From: Hemibagrus wyckioides
Taxonomy: Eukaryota; Chordata; Actinopteri; Siluriformes; Bagridae
Length of the DNA stretch: 64,000 nt
Direction of reading: 5' to 3'
Assembly (NCBI RefSeq): GCF_019097595.1
Contig: NC_080718.1
Location: 23,608,157 to 23,672,156 of the forward strand
Under the pieces are notes generated by a model, which saw nothing but the letters and a program-made list of their open reading frames with translations, was not told the origin of the DNA and searched no databases. The translations under genes and the position numbers were made by a program. Below are positions 1 through 55,407 of the stretch, piece after piece (within the stretch, counting starts at the first letter, position 1; each line of letters begins with the position of its first letter).

Positions 1-44535
<44,535 letters not shown>

Positions 44536-45235
44536 GGACACAAGCTTCCAGAAGATGAGCCAAGAATTAAAAAGAAGACAGGCTGACGACTTGAACAGAA
44601 AGAGAGAAAAAAAGAGGAGGTTCCTAAAGAAGAAGAAGAAGAAGAAAAAGCTTAAATGATAAAGTTGGAGCCAAAATATTTGCACTTTCTTCTCCCATCG
44701 GTAGACATTTGCTCTGTCTCTGATTTTGTTGTAAACATTTTCTGACTTTAAGACGTCTGATGTACGTGGACAAAACTTTGTATAAGGAAATGGCACTCGT
44801 ACACGTGGCTGACTGCCTGCTTCCAACCCACGCGGCACGTAATAAGTGTATTATCATGTGTGTTCAAGAATACTAAACACACCGCGAGGTCTAGTCAGTA
44901 TTATACATCACAGCAGATTTTAATCACAAAACCTTCCATGTAGTCTTCTGAAATAGCTGTCATAGTTGCACATAGCCAGTTGTTTTTTTTTTTTGTTTTT
45001 TTTTTTTTATTAAGATCACTTGTTTTATTTTTACATCGTATGTACAGCATTTGGACGAAGCAAGAACAGAACACAACGTGGTTTACACCTTCTGAGTAAC
45101 TAATCATGAGCATAACGCACACGTTAATGCAGTAGCTGCATATCACATGTCCTGGTGAGCTTTATCCGAAATAATACATAAAGATAACGTGACATATGAT
45201 GAAAGATCATTTTGTTTAAAATCCATTAGTAATTA

Positions 45236-45295
45236 GTAACCACTTTATTAGGTACAACTGCTTATTCATGCAATTATCCAATCAGCAGATCATTA
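45236..45295. mobile_element. terminal fragment of a Tc1-like element
   Basis: 'ccactttattaggtac' followed by 'gcaattatccaatcagcaga' resembles the terminal repeat of an abundant fish Tc1/mariner-like transposon. Only about 60 bp remains. Confidence 0.45.
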
Positions 45296-45312
45296 AAAAA
45301 AACAGCCTTAAC

Positions 45313-45355
<43 letters not shown>
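45313..45355. repeat. (AAT)n microsatellite
   Basis: About 14 units. Confidence 0.95.
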
Positions 45356-45356
<1 letters not shown>

Positions 45357-45491
45357 GTCTACATAACTTGTTCTCTTCCACAGAACATGTATATCTTCAT
45401 AATAACTTCATAACACATGTATAAGATTAGAATAACATTCTCTGTAATAATTCCTCGTAAAATACATGAGGTTTTTTAACACACTGTAGAA

Positions 45492-45628
45492 AATAAACAG
45501 GCTTTTTTTTAACATAAGAGGTAACCATTTGCTAATTTGCCTGTTAAGATCCTTCACAGAACAGCTCGTAGAAGAAACTGATGCAAACACATACTTGTTC
45601 ATGCTGTTAGTTCAGCTTCTGTAATAAA
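45492..45628 (+). terminator. smoc1: candidate smoc1 poly(A) signals
   Basis: Canonical AATAAA at 45492-45497 and 45623-45628, about 0.96 and 1.09 kb after the stop. Either or neither may be used. Confidence 0.3.
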
Positions 45629-46314
45629 ATGTCTCCTCAGTGATAAACATGACTTACACATGGCTTACAGTGAACACAGCATGAGCAAGTTTCTCTCAGG
45701 TTTCATTTCCTGAGAAGCTGAACGATTCCTACACACACAGCAGTACGGTCACGTTGGATCATTGAATTTATTTATAGAAATTCATAATATATTAGCGGCA
45801 CGTGAGAATATAAAGCGAGCTCTATACCGGCTTAACGTTTTTGTTTTTTTACTCGAGTGAACACACATTGCAGGATGTAAGCTATCAACTAAATTATTAT
45901 TATTAAGACTTGCAAAGAATCCATATTTCCGTGTTTACTGAAAGTGCTTTTAAAAATATACATGCTTTTTAAAATCGAAGCAAAACTTTTCCATCAGATG
46001 CTCTTGATACAGAAACCTAAAACCTGCACTCTCAGGATCTACTATTTGACCAGTCCTTCTCGTTCACGGAGCATTTAACAGAAAAACATACACCTATAGC
46101 TTATATAACATTATGTCACATTATGCATTTGTCACATGTGCCACGTATCAATGGTAACATTATTTTTTACATTCTTATAGGCGTTAACTGATGCTTATAG
46201 ATGTGTTACGAAGTCCTTATGTAGATCCTTTAAATGAATGCTTAGAAGAAGAAGAAGAATGAAAAAATATCCCAGAACTTCATGTGATGTGATCTTTCTG
46301 ATGGAGGAAAGATG

Positions 46315-46339
46315 GTGTGTGTGTGTGTGTGTGTGTGTA
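46315..46339. repeat. (GT)n microsatellite
   Basis: GT run. Confidence 0.9.
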
Positions 46340-47119
46340 TGGAGATGTCCTTAGATGTGATTGCTTTTGGCTTGTGAAAGGAAAAAATGAAGCAGTGAAG
46401 TTGTAAATATGTATCATATGTGCTTTTTGGTCTTTTCAGTTTTTCAGCATCTGTCATGCAGCGGTTTTACTAAACACAGTTTTTGCCATCATTTAGAACC
46501 TCGTTGGAGTAAATTGTGTAATTAAAGTGTTTTGCCCTCATCGTGGGTTTGTTTGAAAGTTTGTTCATTCCATTTAAATGCGTGTTTTTGAAAATACACA
46601 TTTCTAATGTAATCTGTCACTTGTCTGTTTATTTTCGATTGTGCAAGAACATGTTCATTAGTCATTGTTACTCGATTGTTTGATGTTTGAGAGACTTCTC
46701 GGGTATGGGAAAACAGCCACTGAATGCCTTCGTCTAAGTTAGCACAATTGCAAGAAATCAAGCTGAGATTGAGGCTGAGAACTATTATTAATTCGTTAGT
46801 AACTATTAGTCTGATTGTCTAAATGATGCTTGACTTTTATTTAATTACCATTACATGACGCACTGAAGCCTTATGTTATATTCACTACTTAGCTATGCCT
46901 AGATTGCTTCTTTGCTTTCATATTAAAATGCATGTAAAAAAAAATGATATTAACCTCTTAAATTCCCAGTCCTTATATATAGTGGTTGCATAGACTACTC
47001 TATTACTATATTTGCTAATCACCAATGTGGGAATATCAGCTAGGGTCAGTGGGAAAAGCAGTGAGGCAGACGGTGAAGAAAGCTGGCTAAATGTACTTTA
47101 AAAATATTCCATATTAATT

Positions 47120-47400
47120 ACATTTCAGGGCTTTTCACACAACCCCAGGTAGAGGAATGTTTCACACTTTTCTAACTAATTTAGGGGTTTATTTAGAGAT
47201 TAGTGCCACTATTTACTCATTAATCAATACTTTGTGTTATGAAATCGTGTACTGAAACAGGTTTAGCAAAGTTTTTGCAGTGTTAAGGCCACATGGCAGT
47301 GACAGATGTGTACAATGTGAAACTATGTGGTTAAAAATGTTACCATTAGATTCTACAGACACACAATCAGAAAAAAAGAACAGCGTGTGCCTCATATCAC
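47120..47400. mobile_element. DNA-transposon relic related to 31477-32233
   Basis: Begins 'cagggcttttcacacaaccc', an end type of palindromic fish elements. Its body (for example 'gtttagcaaa ... tgcagtg ... gtgtacaatgtg ... atgtggttaaaa') parallels 'gattagcag ... tgcagtg ... ctgtacaatgta ... atgtggtgttaaaa' at 31630-31690. Right end not identified. Confidence 0.45.
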
Positions 47401-49296
47401 TTGCTCCGTACAGTCACAGAAAGCCAGCGTGTTGTATAAACAGTAGAAATAAATAGCAGGTTGTTGCCCTTGAAAGTGAAATAAGCAACAGTGGCAAAAA
47501 ATCTTGAAAGCTTGAGAAGAACCAGACTCAAAAAGGAACTTATCATCATCTGAGTGACAGCGAAACGTCCTTTCTACAATCCGTCGCAAGAGTCAGAGTG
47601 GAGTTGTGTAGCCAGGAGCTTTTAAGCAACTTATATGTCAGCGTAATGTTTGAGTTTGTTATAGATTGAACACTGAATTCTACTTTGAGCAGCACTGTGT
47701 GACAGAGCACATTCAGAGCCATGAGATAAACATCATATACAATCCCACTTGATGACTGAAGCTGATCCAGAGTGCTACTGAACCTGGACATTGCACTGAG
47801 ATATAAGGACATGAGCTTCCCTACTGTGCACTCTCAATTCCAAAGGCCACCAGGAAGACTACATTTTAAGGCTTTACATACATATATAGTGCAGTATTTA
47901 TTATTTGGTACATTCACTGTACCTAAAGTTATAAATGTAGAACTGTTATGTGTACGACTATTAACATTGCTGGCTATTTTTTAATCGTTGTTTAACTGTA
48001 GTCATAAAATTGCATAGAATATAGTGCTTTCCTGAATCAGTTCCTGCTTTCATCATGGAATGCTGACTAGTCAATCTCCTTTTTCTGAGATTTAATCGAC
48101 TAGTTAAAGAATATGAACTGTCATGCAACGCTAACTACAAACCCATTAGTTCAAATGAATAACACAATAAGCCTAAACTTTATTTAATATTTCTATAAAA
48201 AGCACACAAAAGACCTTTCTGTGTTTGGGGGAACTGTTTGATATCAAGTGTAGGTTGAAAAGTAAAGGTGGGAGTTTAAATAAGAGACTGAGAAACTAAA
48301 ATGATCCTTTTAGTCCAGGAGGACAAATTCATTTACAAATCCATGTAAGAAGATGAATCCCACAAGATATTATTACCCAAACAAAAAAAGTGTCTAGGAC
48401 TAGGGTGTGTTGTCTCTAACTGAACATAAGAGTTAATCTGCTAATCAGGACATGTGTTTAATTAAGTCAAAGGCAGGTTTAATGACCAGCTTAGGTTTGA
48501 AATGCCATGTGGTAATGTACTAAGCATTTGGCTAAAGCCTCAGACGATGTTTTTAGTAAAGCCCACACCTCTTTTCACAGCTGCCCTCCATTTTCCGCGA
48601 CCCCCACCTGCAGGATTCGGTCTGCGTGCCCCCCTGAAGTGTTTCCAGACTGCAGCTGAGCAGCCATCGTGCTCCAGCCGTTTCAAATCGCTCCTCTCAG
48701 TAAGCATGGCTGCAATCACAGCTAATCAAGCTATCAGCATGAAGGCACGTAGATTACTGTCAAAGTTGCAGGAAGACCGTTCATGAATCTTTAAAAAAAA
48801 CAAACAAAAAAAAAAAAACAAAGAGCTGCAACTGAATCATTGTGAAACGGCTTCCTGATAGAACTTTCTGAACTGCAGTAAAGAGATCAGCCAGAAGCAC
48901 TTTTATTTACCGAGAGCAATAAAATTCACAGAAGTCATAGGAATGGAAGTCAGGATATACATTATACAGGACATAAATGTAAGGGCTCAAGTTCTTCCCA
49001 ATGTAAGTAATAAATTAACACAGAAAATATTCCCTACGGGGGGTTTTTAAGTGTTTCTCAATAGCTTAGCTTATTAAACGAGTTAGAATTGCACTTTCTT
49101 AGTTGGAACTAGAACTGTTAAGAGAGACAAAACAAAGAACCTCTTATAGTTTTAGATTCGACCTTTTCTTTACTATTGCATATTTGCCATTTGCAGTTGG
49201 TGATTCATTGATTTAGTTTATAGTAGATAATTTATCATTTATAGTTGATTGAATAATACATTTATTTAGCAGTATATGATTTTTATCTTTATACAA

Positions 49297-49549
49297 GCAC
49301 CACAACCACCAACAGCAACTATCAGTACAACCAACACCAGCAACAATAACAACCAACAACTATAATCACAACCACCACCACCATCCACAACAACAATTAC
49401 ACCAATCAACAACAACAACAACAATCACCACAACCAACAACAGTAATCACAACAACTACCACCACTAACAACACCATCACTACCAACAACAATCACACCA
49501 ATCAACAACAATGTCAAACACCACCAGAGAGAGAGAGAGAGAGAGAGAG
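49297..49549. repeat. CAA/CCA-rich low-complexity tract ending in (GA)n
   Basis: About 230 bp of degenerate ACCAACAACAA units on the + strand with no G-rich counterpart, followed by a pure GA run (49528-49549). Strongly strand-asymmetric. Confidence 0.9.
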
Positions 49550-49881
49550 GTCCTAATCTGGTCCTAACATGAAACTCTAACAGAACCTGGCAAGTCATAC
49601 ACATTTAAGACTTGTGTAGTAGAGAGCATTCATGATTTGTGATGTTGGTTTGTATGTGATGCTGTTGGTATAGGATGGAGGCTCATGTGTCATGACTTGT
49701 AGAAGGAGATGGTGGGTGGAGAATATCCAATGTCATATTAATCAAATCATTATGAGCCATACTAAATCCAATATAGAATAAGAAGAGCAGCAAATATATA
49801 CATAGAGGATACAGTTAAGTTTACAGATGTTGCAGTAAGAGAGCTGGACAGAGTAAAATCTAGATCCAGGGTTGAAAAGGA

Positions 49882-49959
<78 letters not shown>

Positions 49960-49960
49960 C
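49882..49960. repeat. (ATT)n microsatellite, about 80 bp
   Basis: About 26 perfect ATT units. Confidence 0.95.
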
Positions 49961-50249
49961 TGAGACCTAATGTGGAACTGAATTAGTCACACATATTTAA
50001 GGCTTATGAAGTTGAGAGCATTAAATGCTTTGTGATGCTGGTTAGTATGAGAAGGTAAAGATGCTGGTGGTGTAAGACGGAGGCTTGAGGGTGTTAGACT
50101 GGCAAAAGGCAAAAGGAGATGAGTGGGTGGAGAGATGAAAAAAAAAAAAAAACAAGCTTACAAGCAGCTGCACTACATCTGTCTTACACTGACACATGTG
50201 GCATTTGTGAAGTTCAAAAGAAGTTTTATAATGATGCAGCTGCTTAAGG

Positions 50250-50251
<2 letters not shown>

Positions 50252-50300
<49 letters not shown>
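50252..50300. repeat. (GT)n microsatellite
   Basis: About 24 GT units. Confidence 0.95.
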
Positions 50301-50302
<2 letters not shown>

Positions 50303-50656
50303 AATAAAGGTGTATAGGTTTTTTTTTTTTAACTCCTGAGTATTGTGTTCTGAAGAGAAGAGAATTGTTTAATAAATGACCCCACTGGAAATGAGTTTGG
50401 AGCTTGATTTAAAAGAAGAACTTTTATATTTTATATGTTTCTAGTGGAAAAGTAAATATTTTAGCAGAATAGCAGTTCTTTTCTTTTCTTTTTTCTAGCC
50501 CTCTCTCGAGAGTATGAAACAAAGACGTTACATAAGCAGCTTTGCCCCTGTGCACTCACTGATCCTGATATTTCAAAGGCCATTAGAGCTTATTAAAGGC
50601 AGTCAGTTGTAGGATCACGTAGTTAATAGTTACAATGAGGGTCTGAGTGGGTCAGG

Positions 50657-50658
<2 letters not shown>

Positions 50659-50696
<38 letters not shown>
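50659..50696. repeat. (GT)n(GA)n microsatellite
   Basis: GT run with a short GA tail. Confidence 0.95.
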
Positions 50697-50697
<1 letters not shown>

Positions 50698-51445
50698 CTC
50701 TTTTAGAACTTGTGGTATTCACTGTGAACCATTTGTGCCTGATCGTCTGCTTGCTTCTCTGGAACAGCACCTGCTCTCCATGCCCCGAGGTCACCTGTCA
50801 GGAGGTCAATGCCTAGGTTCAAAGGTCACATAACAGAAACTCAGAAATGATTGAGAATAAAGATGGCCTAATCAGGGCAGGTGTTTTTCTTTCTTCTACA
50901 GCATGTCCTTTTTTTTTTTCTTTTTTTTTTGTAAGAATGCATGGTACACATGTGTCTTTACAGTGAGAGACAAATCGTATACATTTTGAACATATAAGCA
51001 TATATATTATTCACAAAAGTCACAGAGCAGCTCGTGACAGTAAAACAAGGCATGTTTAAAGTGTGAGATCCTATGCTTCTTCAAATTTGATCTTGCACCA
51101 TCTGTTTTCTTTTAAATTTTGGATTAGCACTGATTAGGTTTCAATTTCAGAACTGCCAGTGATAAAAGCCTGGAAAAGGTTCTTTCCTTGCATTTCTTAT
51201 CGCTTTTTTCAGGGCTAAAACTGCGGTTTGGGTTTAAGCCAGACTCTCTTGTACTGTTTTTTTTTTTTTACAAGACATCAGATCAGCCTTAGTCTGAATG
51301 CACTTTTATTGCTGATACATAATAGCCTTTAAAGGCATTTTCATAAACAGTCAGTTTACAGTTTTAATGTTACCAGTAAATGTTATTAAATTCATGGTCC
51401 TATTGTTATCGTATAAAGGTAATAAATACCATCTATGTCTGTGTG

Positions 51446-51446
<1 letters not shown>

Positions 51447-51491
<45 letters not shown>
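51447..51491. repeat. (GT)n microsatellite
   Basis: About 21 GT units. Confidence 0.95.
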
Positions 51492-51494
<3 letters not shown>

Positions 51495-53189
51495 ATATGT
51501 AATGATAAATTTTAATAAAAACGAAAGTAAAAAAGTGTTGAGACTCTTTGAGAAAAGCCTCCAAGAATGTTAGGAATAACAGAGAGCCCCCTGGTGGCTG
51601 TAAAATGGAAGTGGCGCCGTTTAAAAAAATAAAAAATAAAATAAAAAAGTACTGGATTCCTTCCAACACATGATGAAAGTATTACTGAAATTGTTTTATC
51701 TTCACTATTTCAGAAATGTAAACCATAGACATCAGAAATAAATTGTATCCTAATGTTGTAGGTGAGGTTGTATCAGCACTCTGAGAGAGATCATATGTGA
51801 TGAATCACTTGCATGATGAAGTCATCTGCGGGGGATGCGGGAGGGATTACCTGGAACTCTGAGGGCACGTTCAGGGCACTTCGGTTTTATAGTATTTCAC
51901 TCAGCTTTTACGGCTGTGGGTTTTCTGCCCACTTGTGATGTGGTGTGTGCGTAGGAATGCCTCCTCACCCAGATTCATTACCCATGCACATTTCATCTCC
52001 CCTTTTATACTGGCCTTGCATGAGAACCTTTCGTTCTGTGAGTAAGTGCGATTGAAAACCCTCATATATCGTTTCAAAAAAACAAATTGGCACAGTGTAG
52101 GCACTCCCGAAACATTTGCTTACTATTGCAGTCTCACGGACAAGACGATGGTCTGACTCAGTACACAATGTGGTCATGCCTTTAATCTGTCACTGAAAAC
52201 ATCTTTTTTTTTCCCACTTAACAATAACCTTTGACACACACTTAGACTTTTCGGTACTGGAATACATTAGCTTGTTTTTATGTATGTATTATATCACTGT
52301 CCATCCGCAGGTTTAGCAGTGAAGTCTAGCATGGTTTTAACTTTAAACTCAAAATATAGCATAGAAATGGTGTCACCTTAAAATTAATTCATTTAAAAGC
52401 AATTAAGATATGGCACAAGATATTTAATATTTCAGTAAACTGTGCAGCTTTGGTAAACCTCTGAAGGTTGCAAGTAATATTCCCAATTCCATTGATAAAT
52501 ATTTTAGAAGTTTCCCTAAGCAAAGTCCTTGCTTTGCTGCTGCAGTGTTCCATGAACTTTCCCCTGTGAAAATCTGTTTTATGTTTCTCATGTGGTTGCC
52601 ATGATTTCTTTTTAAACCATTCCACATCTACAATATTTTTAGGCGAATGACTGACAGAACAAGTTTAAATATATAAATCTGTGAGATTATATTACCACCA
52701 CAGCAATGCAATAACAATCTTTGCTATAGTCATTTAACACTTTGACAGTTTTTGTTTATTTTTGACTCATTGTATGAAAAATTGTGGGAAAAACAACACA
52801 ACAAGCAGCTCAGGATGTTTGATAGGCCAGCTGCTTACACAGACATTCAAAGATGTTACATAATATCAGGGAATAAGAAGGAATAAAACACTAGGAGAGG
52901 TGCTGTTATAGGAAAGTAATCGACAACAGGGTGAGTGAAGTGGACCGATGAGAAACGAAGTTGCTGTTACCACAGTGAGGGGTGATTATTTGCCAATAAC
53001 AACATCCAGAAGAGCTTTGTTCCTCTTATACCACAGCAATTTGCCAACATGCTTAATATACTGCAGTTTATATACTGCAAACGTTTTGCGTTGTGGAATG
53101 TCTGAAAAACCAGATAGTTCCCGAATTCACTTGCAGTCACTTGATTATCTTGTTATAGTGGCTCCTCTCAGTAGGCAGGATATATTAGG

Positions 53190-53870
53190 CACCAAGTGAA
53201 CCGTCAGTTCTCAAAGTTTAAGGGCAATTGTAAGGATCTGAGAGACTTTTACTGAGAGCCAAATTGTGATCAGAGCAGGTCCAAAATGGATGATCCTAGT
53301 ATGTAGTGGTTAGTACCTACCAAAAGTGGGCCAAGGAAGAACAACCAGTGAACCAGTGACAGGGTCATTGGAGCCCAGGGAGCTATTGAAGAAGGGGACC
53401 TGGTCTAATGAACCACATTTTCTTTTACAACATGTGGATGGCCATATGTATGGCACATACCTGTGGAAGAGATAGTACCTGGATGCACTACACTCTGTAT
53501 AATGTTCTGCTGGGACACCTTGGGTCCCGACATTCATGTGGATGTCTTTGACATGTACCACCTACCTAAACATAACTGCAGACCAAGTACACCCTTCAAG
53601 TCACTGGTATACTCTAATGCAATGAACTCATTCAACAGGATAATAGTTTGAGGTGTTGATGTGGCCTCCAAATTCCCTAGTTCTCAATCAGATTGAGCAT
53701 CTGTGAGATGTGCTGGACAATGCAGTCCGATCCAAGCCAGAAAACCACAGCACACCTTCAGAGGTCTTGTGAAGTCCATGCCTCGAAGGCTCAGAGCTGT
53801 AGGCACCTACAAAATATATGGCAGGTGATTTTAAAGTTATGGCTGATCAGTGTCTGTATATTATGTAACC
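53190..53870 (+). mobile_element. Tc1/mariner-like transposon relic with transposase remnants
   Basis: The region runs from a DNA-binding-domain remnant ('gtggttagtacctaccaaaa') through the catalytic part (phrases WDTLGPDIHVDV, YHLPKHNCRPSTPF) to the end motif (WPPNSLVLNQIEHL after frame correction, then 'cacaccttcagaggtcttgt ... catgcctcgaaggctcagag'). The order follows Tc1-like transposases, but there is a large internal deletion near 53385, frameshifts and stops. Same family as 29870-30180. Inactive. Confidence 0.8.
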
Positions 53871-55392
53871 TTAACACACTTGCATTTTGCATATTTCTTC
53901 ACAGAAACTAAGCAAATATTTTCCGCACCTATTGCTGAAATAGCCAATTAAATAGCAGTTAGAGGACATTCTACCATGTATATGTGAAAATGACTAGACA
54001 GGACTCACCTCGCAAGTTCATAGAGATGCATGTAGACATAGACATACTTTCAAACGAGTGAACAAATTAGCCACAAAAGTTGCATCACAACTGACCTTAA
54101 GAACAAGCTAAACTGTTGAAGTATTGTTGAAGAAATTCTTATTTAATCTAACTCTTTTAGTAGGTGTTCAGAGCTACATGATCACACTTAAGAAAAAACT
54201 GAATTATGACAGGATGATGATAGAGTGTGAGAGAGAGAGAATTTTGTGTAGACCTGGGATGCCTGTCATTGCCATTCTTTCAGACCCAACTCAAAATTCA
54301 CCACTCTGGTGTGACTTCATCAGTGATCACATGGGAGCTTGGGTATGGACAAGTGTCTGAAAGCTTACCGGAGACATATCATTGAGATGGGACTGAGGCA
54401 AGGGGGCACATAGGGGTGGGTTGCAAAACGAATGACCTGGAACCATCGGTGTGTGTGAACAAGTGTTAATCCCCGGAATAAGTCGATACACACACAAGAG
54501 GTGCCAAGAAAGAGTTGATGTTGGATCATGAGCAGATGTAATCATACCTCAACACTATAAACAGGTAAGAGACTCACAATGTCTTGCATTTGTGAACATA
54601 GATTTGATTGGATGGTCTGTCATAAATATTCTAATTAATGCCTGGCAGTATGTCATCACAGCATTCATATGAGGTGATTCAGTTGGTAATTCATTTACTT
54701 TTACATTTAAAGTCCTGTACTATTGAATTTACATAAGGTATAAAAATAGTTCTTGTGTTTGTTTACTGCTGATGTACTCAGTACTAATGATATAGTACAC
54801 AGTGGACACTCTAGAAGAGAGGGACAGGTTTAATGCAGCCCAACAAATTAATTTGAAATCCATGGTCTAAAATAAAAATGATCTTGTCGACTGTAACTGA
54901 ATCAAAAGCTTTTTTAAGAATAGTTACTATCCCAGAGGCATAAACTCAGCTTCTTAAAAATTGTGTGTATTTTATTTTTCAATGCTACAAATTTGATGTC
55001 TCTAATGTCTCAAATATTTGTTTTACAGTTCTGATTTGGAAATCATGTTGCAAACTATATTGACTTTCTCTGTTTCAATATTATGTTAATATTTTACATT
55101 ATAATCAACATTACTATACATGTTCAATATTGTGCATATCTAATGTTTATAATTTATTTTATAAATTTATTTTATAAATTATAAGGCATAATCTTTCAGA
55201 TAAATGCTGAAAGCATTTAAAAAGTTTTTCTTTTCCTCTGGGCCACTTGACAATGAGGTTTTTGACGACTCTGCTCTATAGATTTGACATGGGATATGCT
55301 TTCAGCTCTGAGACTTGCCACAAGCTTTAAATAAATCCAAAAAATAACCCCTTGTCCTAAAGAAGTGACAGTGACATTCATCTGACAAGCTG

Positions 55393-55407
55393 ATGGCCCT
55401 CGGAGAG
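55393..55407 (+). CDS. slc2a11l: GLUT gene exon 1, tentative start
   Basis: ATGGCCCTCGGAGAG (MALGE) followed by gttaga as donor and phase 0 compatible with exon 2. A very short first coding exon is usual in GLUT11-type genes. The donor is not a perfect consensus and the Kozak context is mixed (G at +4, no purine at -3), so a start in an exon further upstream is possible. Confidence 0.5.

Larger units (their letters stand above)
44536..45650 (+). other. smoc1: probable smoc1 3' UTR
   Basis: Sequence after the stop contains a purine-rich (GAA)n stretch (44626-44648), a T-rich tract at 44984-45010, an (AAT)n run (45313-45355) and two AATAAA hexamers (45492-45497, 45623-45628). The transcript end cannot be fixed from sequence alone. 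Confidence 0.45.
45650..55392. other. intergenic region between smoc1 and the GLUT gene
   Basis: About 9.7 kb with no convincing gene. It contains a transposon relic near 47120-47400, a CAA/ACC-rich tract (49297-49527), a long (ATT)n array (49882-49960), several GT arrays and a Tc1-like relic (53190-53870). The longest ORFs (for example 48502-48786) lack splice-consistent extensions, known motifs or codon structure suggesting real proteins. The GLUT promoter should lie within the last 1-2 kb, but no TATA box or CpG island stands out. Confidence 0.7.

Noticed and set aside
47389..47812. Minus-strand ORFs next to a transposon relic, considered as a transposase
   Set aside because: No catalytic or DNA-binding motif recognised; frames overlap without a coherent protein.
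48502..48786. 94-codon + ORF between the genes
   Set aside because: No recognised domain, no plausible promoter or splice partners; composition compatible with chance.
49297..49549. CRISPR-like or minisatellite array
   Set aside because: Units are irregular in length and sequence, with no conserved repeat-spacer pattern, and the context is vertebrate.
53310..53561. Minus-strand ORF of 83 codons
   Set aside because: Antisense shadow of the Tc1-like relic, whose coding strand is +.
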